48,485 nucleotides of DNA from a virus, in the IMG/VR virus record IMGVR_UViG_3300037088_001222, positions 1 through 48,485 of that record; one strand, 5' to 3'. This document shows, in pieces, positions 16,605 to 23,861 of this stretch; position 1 is the first letter of the stretch; each line of letters opens with the position of its first letter. Both the position numbers and the translations under genes were made by a program. The notes beneath the pieces were generated by a model. That model had not been told where the DNA came from. It ran no database searches and saw only the letters and a program-made list of their open reading frames with translations.

Positions 16605-18808
16605 TCCCCGCTCCCGTCGTCGCTGGCTTTCGCCACGTAGATCACGACACAGCGACAGTTGTCACGCCCATCGCAATTCGGGTTCGGCGGTAGGACCTCG
16701 TTGTAGCGCGGCGAGTCGATCTCCAACTCCTCCCCGTCGCACTCCTGGCACACGTCGCAGGTATTGGCGTCGAGGATGGCGCTGTAGACGCAGTACTCGA
16801 TCGCGTCCTGCAGCGCGTGGGCGGCCGCGTTCCGCCCAAGTGCGAAGGCCTCGTTGATTTCCGCATTGGCGATGTGCAGCAGGTCGCCGTCGGACAGCCC
16901 GGCGAGGTCGCGCCGCAGCGCCGTCTCGATGTCCGCAGGAGACTGGCCCGCGCGCTTCATGCGCAGCGCGACGTTGAGCGCCGTCGCTTTCAGGCGGTCG
17001 GCCGCGGTCTGCGCCGAGATGCGCGCGGAACTGCGGAGAATCGGCTTCGCGGCCGTGGCCGACGCCGGCGCCGCCAGGGCGAGCGCGTCGGCGGCCTTGA
17101 TGCCCTGCTGCTGCCGGCGCAGTTCGTGGGCGACCGTCGCGGTCCCATAGTCGAACACCCTGCCCATCGCCGCGATGAGGTCGGACTCCATCTTCCCGAC
17201 GAGCGGCACGCGCACCTTGCCGGGGTCGATGGCCCCGGGGATCCGCGCGACCTCGCCGGCGAAGCGGGCAATCTGTTCGGCGCGAATCGACTTCAGATGC
17301 GCGACCAGTGCGTCCCGCTGGGTGTTCAGATGCGCGGGCATCTCGCGCAGATCGAGCACCCGCTCCTCGAGCGCGGTCGGCCGCCGCCAGAAGGTCCCCG
17401 CCGCGAGCTTGACCGCGCGGTGGCGGCGCTCGCGCAGTCCTGGCGCCTCCACCGGGCCGGCCGTGGCGCTGGCGCTGGCATCCGGCCTGGGCGGGTAGCC
17501 GAGCAGGGTGCGGTTCGTGTCTTGGATCTCCTGGTCGGCTACGATGCCGCCGCTGCTGGCGAGCTTCTCGTAGGCCGAGGCGATCGCGTCGATGTTGGTC
17601 TCCTTGATGCCCGTCATGCGCATCGTCGGATAGCCGGTGACGGCGAAGTTGCGGTCGACCAGGTCCGGGATCACCTGCTTGTTGATGACCCCGCAGAAGT
17701 ACTTTGCGATCGCCTCTTCGGCGTTCTGGAAGAACTGCGTCGCCGTCTGCCCGAGCGCCCGGTTCCCGCCGCTCTGCGACTTCCCATAATCCAGGAACTG
17801 GGCGAGCACGTTCACCGCGATCGCGCGATCGTGGTGCTCGATCGACGGCAGCACCTCGACTCCGCCCTGGCTGCCCCCCTGCGGCGTGAGGATGTCGACG
17901 TCGACGCCGTAGGGTTGGATTAGGTACGACTGGTCGTGCGAGACCATGTTCTCGAGGTGTACGATCAGCTCGTCGCGTTCGTCGGTCGAGAGCCTGACGT
18001 CTTTCTGGACCTTGGCGCGCGGGATGCCGACGCCGTACCGATACCCGCGGATCGCGTCCGCCTTGTACAAGGCGTCCTTGATCTTCCAGTGCTTGTAGGC
18101 GGTGCGCAGCAGCGAGATCCCCTGGTAGTTGTCGCCTTCCTGCCGGAACGTGAAGCGGACCAACTTGCTCGCGGGGATGTCGAGGAACTGGTAGGTGCCA
18201 GCCTTGATCGCCAACTGCTTCACCGAGAGCAGCTCGCCGTTCTCGTTCGGGAACCACTGCCAGATCGTCTTCGGCGGCCGCGGCGCCAGCTTCTTCAGCG
18301 CCACGTAGCCCTTCCACGGCCCGTCCTCGACGATGGTCCAGATCTTCTCGAAGAGCATGAACCCGAACGGCAGCATGAGCAGCGCCTGGCGTACGACGTC
18401 GTCCCAGTCGATGGTCATGCCATGGAACAGGTTCCACTCGACGAAGTCCGTCGCCTGCTGGTTGGTCAGTTGCACCGCCGCGTCGCCCGACGCGCCGGCC
18501 GCGTCGATCTCGCAGGCGGCCGACTGCACGGGCAGCGTGCAGACCTGCAGGGTCGCGTTCACCATGCCGTCCGATCGGCGCATCTGGTCGAGGTTGCGAA
18601 CGCCCTGCGGACCTTCGAGCTCACCGAGATAGTCCTCACCGCGGATGAAGCCCGACCAGAGCGAGGTGCCAGTGCCGCCAAGTTCTTGCGCATTCTGCTG
18701 CGGCGCCTCGACCTCGCCGGACGGAAATGGCGTCGCCGGGAACGCCGGCTGGTCGCCGGTGTTCGGCGTGGGCGAGAAGAACGAGCGGACGCGATCGAGC
18801 AGGCTCAT
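16601..18808 (-). CDS. Portal protein fused to MuF-like minor head domain
   Basis: A 735-residue fusion. Residues 1-450 resemble the Mu gp29-type (DUF935) portal: GMVNATLQVCTLPVQSA, a DVVRQALLMLPFGFMLFEKI segment, and YQGISLLRTAYKHWKIKDA. Residues 500-735 match the MuF / SPP1 gp7 minor head domain, with LSDGDLLHIANAEINEAFA, a D-A-N-T-C684-x2-C687 start and C712, C718, C720 near the end (cysteines likely bind metal). In most phages these are two genes. The dodecameric portal gates DNA; MuF proteins attach to it inside the head. The portal stop overlaps the protease start (ATGA). A 12-bp inverted repeat precedes its start. Confidence 0.88.
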   Translation of the reverse strand: MSLLDRVRSFFSPTPNTGDQPAFPATPFPSGEVEAPQQNAQELGGTGTSLWSGFIRGEDYLGELEGPQGVRNLDQMRRSDGMVNATLQVCTLPVQSAACEIDAAGASGDAAVQLTNQQATDFVEWNLFHGMTIDWDDVVRQALLMLPFGFMLFEKIWTIVEDGPWKGYVALKKLAPRPPKTIWQWFPNENGELLSVKQLAIKAGTYQFLDIPASKLVRFTFRQEGDNYQGISLLRTAYKHWKIKDALYKADAIRGYRYGVGIPRAKVQKDVRLSTDERDELIVHLENMVSHDQSYLIQPYGVDVDILTPQGGSQGGVEVLPSIEHHDRAIAVNVLAQFLDYGKSQSGGNRALGQTATQFFQNAEEAIAKYFCGVINKQVIPDLVDRNFAVTGYPTMRMTGIKETNIDAIASAYEKLASSGGIVADQEIQDTNRTLLGYPPRPDASASATAGPVEAPGLRERRHRAVKLAAGTFWRRPTALEERVLDLREMPAHLNTQRDALVAHLKSIRAEQIARFAGEVARIPGAIDPGKVRVPLVGKMESDLIAAMGRVFDYGTATVAHELRRQQQGIKAADALALAAPASATAAKPILRSSARISAQTAADRLKATALNVALRMKRAGQSPADIETALRRDLAGLSDGDLLHIANAEINEAFALGRNAAAHALQDAIEYCVYSAILDANTCDVCQECDGEELEIDSPRYNEVLPPNPNCDGRDNCRCVVIYVAKASDDGSGE

Positions 18809-18820
18809 GGGGTGGCGGCA

Positions 18821-18854
18821 GCGCGCGGCGTCAGGGAAGTCCGACGCCGCGCGC
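18821..18854 (-). promoter_or_regulatory. 12-bp perfect inverted repeat before portal gene
   Basis: GCGCGCGGCGTC (18821-18832) and GACGCCGCGCGC (18843-18854), loop 10 nt, between a virion gene and the portal start. No U-run follows. Confidence 0.6.
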
Positions 18855-18863
18855 GCGCTGTCG

Positions 18864-19613
18864 TTACCGTTCGGCCCAGCCCATCTCGAACTCGTAGGAG
18901 AGGCCCGTCACGGCATTGCTCGGGAACCACACCGTCAGCACCGCTGACTGCTGCGGCCCGAGAATGATCGGCGCGGTGGTCGTCACGATGCGTCCGGCCG
19001 TCGATCCGACACCGGCGCTGGCGTCGACCGTGCCGCACTGGATGATCATCTCGTCGAAGAGGACCGGGATCGTCGAGCGCAACATTCCACGAGCGACCAG
19101 ACGCGCCGACGAGCCGGCCGCCGGAGACGTGATGACGGTTGTGGTCGCGTAGTAGATCTGCGCGACCGATACCGTGCCATCGTCGCCGTTGACGTTGACG
19201 GGCACGGCCAGCGTGCCGCCCGACGTGTAGCGCGCGGCGGAATCCACGACGAGACTGAAGTGCGCCGACGTCGCGGCGGCGGGCACGACCGTGGGGATGA
19301 CCTTGATCGTGTCCAGGTACAGCCGCTTCGGCATCGGGTTCGTCACGATGTCGTTGTTCTTGATGACAAACAAGTTCTTCGTGACGTCGTACGCCGCGTT
19401 GACGGGGAACGCGATCGCCGTGCCCGGCGTCGGATTCGTCGCGACGAAGTACGAGCCCTCGTCCGCCAGCGCGTGCTTGCCCGTCAGGCCCAGCGACATG
19501 GCCATCTGCTCGCCGTAGCGCCCGCTGCGCACGATGCCGAGCTCCTGCCCTTCTGCGTAGGCGTTTGGCCTCACGCGCCTCACGACAGCGATCTGTGTGA
19601 CGTCAACGGACAT
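18864..19613 (-). CDS. Virion-associated protein, unknown
   Basis: A 249-residue protein between a small zinc-type protein and the portal. It is beta-rich with many Thr, Val and Ala (MSVDVTQIAVVRRVRPNAYAEG at the start, then KNLFVIKNNDIVTNPMPKR and YYATTTVITSPAAGS later). No catalytic residues stand out. Its position between terminase and portal is unusual for a decoration protein. It may be a head fibre or a packaging accessory. It ends just before the 12-bp inverted repeat at 18821-18854. Function unknown. Confidence 0.6.
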   Translation of the reverse strand: MSVDVTQIAVVRRVRPNAYAEGQELGIVRSGRYGEQMAMSLGLTGKHALADEGSYFVATNPTPGTAIAFPVNAAYDVTKNLFVIKNNDIVTNPMPKRLYLDTIKVIPTVVPAAATSAHFSLVVDSAARYTSGGTLAVPVNVNGDDGTVSVAQIYYATTTVITSPAAGSSARLVARGMLRSTIPVLFDEMIIQCGTVDASAGVGSTAGRIVTTTAPIILGPQQSAVLTVWFPSNAVTGLSYEFEMGWAER

Positions 19614-19616
19614 GGC

Positions 19617-19805
19617 TTACTCCTCTCGCGCGGCTGTGGCGCGCGATTGAGAATGACGGGGCGTGTACAAGGCAAGCGGCGCGACCTGCGCCGACCAGAG
19701 ATTGGCGCACGCGAGATAGAGGCACCAGGGACAGAGCCGCCGGCCATCGGTGGCGTCGGCCATCGGGATCGCGTGGAGCGAGCAGAAGGCAGGGCGCTCG
19801 GACAT
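19617..19805 (-). CDS. 62-aa putative zinc-knuckle protein
   Basis: A short protein with a C8-x2-H11 and C25-x2-C28 pattern (CSLH ... CPWC), a likely metal site, and a basic, low-complexity C-terminus. It lies 3 bp before the following virion gene. The 3' end of the gene forms a TCGCGCG/CGCGCGA hairpin immediately before the GAGGAG ribosome site of the next gene. Small zinc proteins of this sort are frequent next to terminases. Function unknown. Confidence 0.5.
   Translation of the reverse strand: MSERPAFCSLHAIPMADATDGRRLCPWCLYLACANLWSAQVAPLALYTPRHSQSRATAAREE
19626..19646 (-). promoter_or_regulatory. 7-bp hairpin abutting a ribosome site
   Basis: TCGCGCG (19626-19632) and CGCGCGA (19640-19646) form a stem at the 3' end of the 62-aa gene, just before GAGGAG of the 249-aa gene. 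Confidence 0.45.
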
Positions 19806-19920
19806 TGTCAGGAACGCATGCAGATCCTCGTGACTGGAGCACGCCGTGAGACGGCACGGCGACCGCGCTTGAGCTGCAGTGTGGAGAGGAATGGGGGCGA
19901 ACGATAGACACTACCGGACG

Positions 19921-19956
19921 AAACGGCCCCAAACGGACCGAAACGGACTCAAACGG
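19921..19956. repeat. Four AAACGG repeats at exact 10-bp spacing
   Basis: AAACGG begins at 19921, 19931, 19941 and 19951. Helical phasing puts all sites on one DNA face. The array covers the stop of the HTH gene and reaches into the 143-bp gap (19806-19948) upstream of the next late genes, which otherwise holds no clear gene. Confidence 0.7.
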
Positions 19957-20146
19957 ACAGGCGATCGACGCTGCCGCGGGGGATTCGATAGTCCCCACGG
20001 ACCCGCGTCGTGCCCGGCAGTTGGTCCGCTTCGATCAGTTTGTACACCGTCTTTCGGTCGACCTGGAGGATGACGCAGACCTGGCGCACCGTGTAGAAGG
20101 CGGCACGTACTTCGCGATTCCGATCGATCCGTGGAGTTGGTGTCAT
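19949..20146 (-). CDS. MerR/excisionase-type HTH protein
   Basis: A 65-residue protein. The core (FYTVRQVCVILQVDRKTVYK, then LIEADQLPGTTRVRG and YRIPRGSVDRL) is a clear MerR/Xis-like winged helix-turn-helix, as in excisionases and small phage activators. The frame is open to 20197, but ATG 20146 begins the clean domain. It lies between packaging and head genes rather than beside the integrase. Its stop codon falls inside an array of four AAACGG repeats with 10-bp spacing. It may regulate late transcription; an Xis role is possible but less supported by position. Confidence 0.7.
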   Translation of the reverse strand: MTPTPRIDRNREVRAAFYTVRQVCVILQVDRKTVYKLIEADQLPGTTRVRGDYRIPRGSVDRLSV

Positions 20147-20197
20147 GGTGTCGCTCGTGCGCTCAGGAGTTGCCTTGCCCCGCCCAAGCCGCACCAC

Positions 20198-20464
20198 TTA
20201 CTGAATGTCCACCGGAGTCCGCACGATGACCTGCGCGATTCCGATTTGCAACGTCGGTGCCCCGTCGGCGCCGTGCTCGTAGCGACACTCGGCAATGATG
20301 TACTGCTTGCCGCAGCCGGTGCATGCGTTCGGTCCCGTGTTGAGCAGCAGCATCGGTCGGCCGGTGCCGCACGGACAGGTGGCCACCGCCGAGATCAGCA
20401 ACGCGTGGGCCTGCGGCGAGCCGATGATCGGGACGTTCGGGTTCATACTCAGGACCTTTCCCAT
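20198..20464 (-). CDS. 88-aa zinc-ribbon protein
   Basis: A short protein with a CPCGTG ... CTGCGKQ double Cys motif (residues 30-52), a probable zinc ribbon, after an N-terminal helix (PIIGSPQAHALLISAVA). The C-terminus is a beta hairpin (APTLQIGIAQVIVRTPVDIQ). ATG 20464 has a good AAAGGA site. The gene lies 32 bp downstream of the large terminase gene. Function unknown; similar small ribbons sit near phage packaging genes. Confidence 0.6.
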   Translation of the reverse strand: MGKVLSMNPNVPIIGSPQAHALLISAVATCPCGTGRPMLLLNTGPNACTGCGKQYIIAECRYEHGADGAPTLQIGIAQVIVRTPVDIQ

Positions 20465-20496
20465 GTCGGGTTCCTTTCGTGATCGCGTCGATTGTG

Positions 20497-22062
20497 TCAG
20501 AACGCCTCTCGCAGCACGTCGCCCAATGACGAGTCCGACGATCGCGGCCGGTCGGCGCTCGGTCCCCCGCCGCGGCCGGGGTTCATCCCGAGCACTTCCT
20601 TCACGCTCATCGCGGGCGCGCCGTTGAGCGCGAGCTCGCTGAACGCGCCAGACGCCGAGTCCGCTTGGTCGTCGTGCGACGCGAACGGCACGGCGCAGAT
20701 CTCGTCGAGCCAGGCCTTGATCCACGCGCCGCGCACCAGGCGCACGTTGCCCGCTTCCGCCTGCACCGCCAGCGGTCGCCAGCGAATCGACTTCTCGCCC
20801 GTGGATCGCACCCCGGCGTAATCGAATCCGGCGAGCCGCTTCGTGCGGCTCTCGATCACGGCCTTCCCCGAGCTGCCCGGCTCCTGCTCTTCCCGCACGC
20901 GCACCTCGACCCCGTCGAGCAGCGCGGTCTGCCAGATGAGCGTGTCGAGGGCGCCGGCGAGCATGCGCACGCGCTCGACGTCCTCGATGTAGTAGAGGCC
21001 GTCGTCGTCGCGCGCTTCTCGTGTGCCGACCGCCCAGTCCGGGTCGCTGCCGGCTGCCGCCTCGCTGCCGGCGCAATCCCAGAACCGGCAGCGCGCAGCC
21101 TTGATCGGCGCCGCCTCGACGATCTTGAACCACTCGCGCTTGAACATGCCGCCGCCTTCCGGCACGGGACGCTGCTGGTGCTGCGCGGCGTACGCCTGGC
21201 TGCCCATGTTCGATTTGGCCGCCGCGACTTCCTCCGGCCCGAACCGCGCTGGACAGAGCAGATCTCCAGGTGCCGTCCGCGGATCGGCCCAGCCGATGAT
21301 CGTGCGGCGCTCCGTGGGCTCGTATTCGGTCGGCAGGTTCAGGTGTTCGTAGCCGGCCTCGATCAACTCGCCCGCCAAGTCCTGCTCGTGACCGCGCTGC
21401 ATGATGACCACGCGGCAGCCGCGCTTCGGGTCGTTCAGCCGCGAGGACCACACCTGCCGGTACCACTTGATGACCCCGCGGCGGACCGTCTCGCTGTAGA
21501 TCTCCTCGAGGTTGTGCGGGTCGTCGCAGACGATGAAGTCGCCGCCGTGTCCGGTCACCGTGCCGCCGACCGACGTCGAGATCCGATACCCGCGGCGCGT
21601 GTTCTCGTAGTGCGTCTTCACGTCCTGGTCGGTCGTGAGGTCGAAGAGCCCGCCCCACCGCTCCTGATACCAATGGCTGTTGATGACGCGGCGCGACAGC
21701 ACGGCGTGCTCGGTGCTCAGGGACCCGGAGTAGCTCGCATAGAGAAACCGCAACTCGGGCCAGCGCGTCCAGGCCCACGTCGGCCAAGCCACCGACGTGC
21801 ACAGCGACTTGGTATGGCGAGGGGGCACGGTGATGACGAGGTTGCGAATCTGCCGGGTCGTCACCGCCTCGAGGTGCTCGCAGATGGCGTCGAGATGCCA
21901 GCCCGGAACGAAAGGCGTCTCCGGCTCGACGATCGACCACATCGCCTCCAGGTAGGCGCGCAGCGACAGGTCGCACTCGGCGTGCGGCGCCGCTCGCTCG
22001 GGCTCGAGCATCCGGCACAAGGCCTCGGTCGCGCGCACGAAGGGATCGCCGTGTGTCGGCAT
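20497..22062 (-). CDS. terL: Terminase large subunit
   Basis: A 521-residue packaging motor of the TIGR01630 / COG5410 type. The ATPase has the Walker A-like TVPPRHTKS (residues 78-86), an adenine/P-loop-linked FLYASYSGSLS segment, and Walker B FIVCDD (176-181) followed by PHN. The C-terminal RNase H-like nuclease starts at CRFWDCAGSE (Asp329 is the expected first metal ligand), with DPDWAVG and later HDDQADSASGAFSEL, typical of this family. YAAQHQQRPVPEGGGMF links the domains. The start directly follows the small terminase stop. It cuts concatemers and pumps DNA into the prohead. Confidence 0.95.
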   Translation of the reverse strand: MPTHGDPFVRATEALCRMLEPERAAPHAECDLSLRAYLEAMWSIVEPETPFVPGWHLDAICEHLEAVTTRQIRNLVITVPPRHTKSLCTSVAWPTWAWTRWPELRFLYASYSGSLSTEHAVLSRRVINSHWYQERWGGLFDLTTDQDVKTHYENTRRGYRISTSVGGTVTGHGGDFIVCDDPHNLEEIYSETVRRGVIKWYRQVWSSRLNDPKRGCRVVIMQRGHEQDLAGELIEAGYEHLNLPTEYEPTERRTIIGWADPRTAPGDLLCPARFGPEEVAAAKSNMGSQAYAAQHQQRPVPEGGGMFKREWFKIVEAAPIKAARCRFWDCAGSEAAAGSDPDWAVGTREARDDDGLYYIEDVERVRMLAGALDTLIWQTALLDGVEVRVREEQEPGSSGKAVIESRTKRLAGFDYAGVRSTGEKSIRWRPLAVQAEAGNVRLVRGAWIKAWLDEICAVPFASHDDQADSASGAFSELALNGAPAMSVKEVLGMNPGRGGGPSADRPRSSDSSLGDVLREAF

Positions 22063-22608
22063 CTACGCCTCGACCGCGCCGGCGGCGACCGGCTCAACGT
22101 CCACGATGTTCCGTTCCGCGAGCGCCGGCGTCGCCAAGCGGATCTGGGTCGCGACCGCGCCCATGAGCGCATCGACCCGCTTGGCATCGCCGATGATGGC
22201 CAAGGCCTCGACGCGCACGCCGGCGACAAACGCCGCCATGAGCCGCCCGACGTCCTCGAGCGTCAGACAGTCTTCGAGTTGGAGGCCGTTGCGATCGAGC
22301 ACGTCCTTGACCGCGCCCAGCGCCACGCGCTCGTTCTTCGTCCTCAGCAGCTGCGCCAGCCGGCCGAGCGCGGGATCGACCATGGCGGCCAGGCGTTCCT
22401 TCGCCGTGGCCTGCACTTGCGGCGACGCGCCGCCGTGATACCGGCAGACGTTCCCGCCCGGGATGGCCGGCTGCCGGCAGCGCTCGCCGGTCTGCTTAGA
22501 GTGCGCGGTGCACCGGTGCGCCGGCGGCCGTCGCTTTCGCTTGGCCTGCTGTTCCCCCATGGGCTTCGCTTTCTCCATGGGGTGACGACCGGCCTTGCCT
22601 TTGACCAT
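22063..22608 (-). CDS. Small terminase-type protein with HGG cysteine motif
   Basis: A 181-residue protein directly upstream of terL. It starts with a basic segment, then a CTAHSKQTGERC ... CRYHGGASPQV cysteine-histidine motif (residues 33-65), widely seen in proteins encoded before the large terminase. The rest is helical and suits an oligomer that recognises the packaging site. GAGGT precedes ATG 22608. Its stop abuts the terL ATG. The small-subunit role is inferred from position and motif. Confidence 0.7.
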   Translation of the reverse strand: MVKGKAGRHPMEKAKPMGEQQAKRKRRPPAHRCTAHSKQTGERCRQPAIPGGNVCRYHGGASPQVQATAKERLAAMVDPALGRLAQLLRTKNERVALGAVKDVLDRNGLQLEDCLTLEDVGRLMAAFVAGVRVEALAIIGDAKRVDALMGAVATQIRLATPALAERNIVDVEPVAAGAVEA

Positions 22609-22612
22609 GCGA

Positions 22613-22876
22613 TTACCTCGCGTTGCCGACAGCCGGCGCCGACATGGACGCGGCGGCTTCGGTCAGCGTCTGCACCCGCTCGAATCGGAAGCCGGCGCCA
22701 GCGATGCAGCTCATGACCTTGCCGACGGACGCGGCCCCCATCAGGTTCTCGTGCACGGCCGGCGGGACGTCGTAGTAGCGATAGACGCCCGCGGTGAATT
22801 CGACCTCGAGTACGTGTTCGCCGAGGTCGTAGCCGATGGTCTTGACGTTCGACGACGTGACGGGTTGTCGTTCCAT
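22613..22876 (-). CDS. KTSC domain protein
   Basis: An 87-residue protein with the KTSC-type fold: SSNVKTIGYDLGEHVLEVEF then GVYRYYDVPPAVHENLMGA, SVGKVMSCIAG. This family (PF13619) is common in phages and sometimes fused to nucleic-acid enzymes; its function is not established. A GGAGGAG site precedes the ATG at 22876. The gene is 4 bp upstream of the small terminase. A heptanucleotide repeat lies just upstream (22890-22923). Confidence 0.8.
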   Translation of the reverse strand: MERQPVTSSNVKTIGYDLGEHVLEVEFTAGVYRYYDVPPAVHENLMGAASVGKVMSCIAGAGFRFERVQTLTEAAASMSAPAVGNAR

Positions 22877-22889
22877 GAATCACTCCTCC

Positions 22890-22923
22890 GCACTCCGCAC
22901 TCAGCACTCTGCACTCTGCACTG
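22890..22923. repeat. Heptanucleotide tandem repeat GCACTCN, about 4.9 copies
   Basis: Units GCACTCC, GCACTCA, GCACTCT, GCACTCT and a partial GCACTG follow each other without gaps. The array lies in the 66-bp gap between the replication gene and the KTSC gene. A similar 7-bp tandem array occurs inside the SbcC-like gene at 32529-32555. Confidence 0.85.
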
Positions 22924-22942
22924 CCCTTGTTGCTGGTGACCG

Positions 22943-23842
22943 TCACGGGGCCCGTCCGACGCCCGCGTGCTGCTTAAACCGCATCGACTCGATGGCCGCG
23001 GTGATGGTCTGCGGGTCGTACGTGGCGCCTGGCGGAATCTTCCGCTTCACCGCCTCCGCATCGTCGGCCCAATCGCTCGTCATTGGGATGCGCTCTCGGC
23101 GGATGATGGCTTCGACTTGCCTGGTGGTCAGGTTTGTGTCCGCTCGAGATCTCGCCGGCGGGAGGTCGTCGTCGGTGACGTCGTCGTCTTGCCCGGGCGG
23201 TCCGCCGTCCGAGTTGTCCACAGGGTGAGCGAGGGGTGCCGCGCCAGCGGCACCGCTTTTCTCTTCGTGATCGGACGGGACGGGACGGGACGGGACGGAG
23301 ACCGCGCGATGTCCGCGCGGACGCGTCGCGCGCGCGCGAGGGCTCGGACAACCCTCGGACAGGTCGATCTGTCCGTCCGGACAACCCTCGGACGGGGGCT
23401 CATCTTCGGCGGCGCTGTCCGGACCTTGTCCGTCCGGACAACCCTCGGACACTGGGCCTAGCCCGAGCTTGGTTCTTCGCTCTATCTCCTTGCGCTGTCG
23501 GTCTTTCTCGCGCTGAGCCCTGACTTCGTCGGCCCTGCGGTTGTAATGGTGGTAGTCATTGATCTGCCACCCACCATCGACGCGTATCCAGAGACCGCGT
23601 CCGTTCGGCTTCGAGATCGCTTTCGCTAACGCTTCGGCTACCTCTCTTGCGCGTTTCGAGAGCGGACACGCGGCGATAGCCTCGTCAGGAATGAAGCCGT
23701 CCGTGAGATTTTCTGCGCAGTACAGCAGGCCCCACGTCGCGATCCCGAGCGCCACCGCACCGCCATCGCGGCCACCGAGCAGCCGCCCGGCCAGAGCAAT
23801 CTTCGCGTGATGCGCGAGCCTGTCGTCGACCTTTGCCCACAT
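22943..23842 (-). CDS. Replication initiator-like protein with internal iterons
   Basis: A 299-residue protein. The N-terminal 110 residues (MWAKVDDRLAHHAKIALAG, then GFIPDEAIAACPLSKRA and GLWIRVDGGWQINDYHHYN) are a winged-helix domain typical of phage replication initiators. A basic helix follows, then a low-complexity middle with three SEGCP repeats, and a C-terminal domain (NLTTRQVEAIIRRERIPM) that may contact helicase. Three copies of a 16-bp DNA repeat code for the SEGCP segments, a layout like lambda O with its origin. ATG 23842 was chosen because upstream sequence belongs to the next gene. The role is inferred from domain pattern and iterons. Confidence 0.7.
   Translation of the reverse strand: MWAKVDDRLAHHAKIALAGRLLGGRDGGAVALGIATWGLLYCAENLTDGFIPDEAIAACPLSKRAREVAEALAKAISKPNGRGLWIRVDGGWQINDYHHYNRRADEVRAQREKDRQRKEIERRTKLGLGPVSEGCPDGQGPDSAAEDEPPSEGCPDGQIDLSEGCPSPRARATRPRGHRAVSVPSRPVPSDHEEKSGAAGAAPLAHPVDNSDGGPPGQDDDVTDDDLPPARSRADTNLTTRQVEAIIRRERIPMTSDWADDAEAVKRKIPPGATYDPQTITAAIESMRFKQHAGVGRAP
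23273..23450. repeat. Putative origin: three 16-bp iterons and a GGACG tandem run
   Basis: CGGACAACCCTCGGAC occurs exactly at 23345-23360, 23378-23393 and 23435-23450. The last two are identical over 23 bp (23371-23393, 23428-23450). Five tandem GGACG units lie at 23273-23297. All are inside the initiator gene, with spacings of 33 and 57 bp that keep the frame. This resembles origins embedded in initiator genes of lambdoid phages. Origin activity is inferred. Confidence 0.6.
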
Positions 23843-23861
23843 CGTGTGTCCGCCCTTCGCG

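Noticed and set aside
20465-22018. Upstream open frame ahead of the 88-aa zinc-ribbon gene
   Set aside because: It is a shadow of the large terminase gene; only the part from 20464 down has its own ribosome site and protein-like content.
23273-23297. GGACG run as a G-quadruplex
   Set aside because: G-runs are only two or three long with short gaps; a simple tandem repeat within the origin-like region is the plainer reading.
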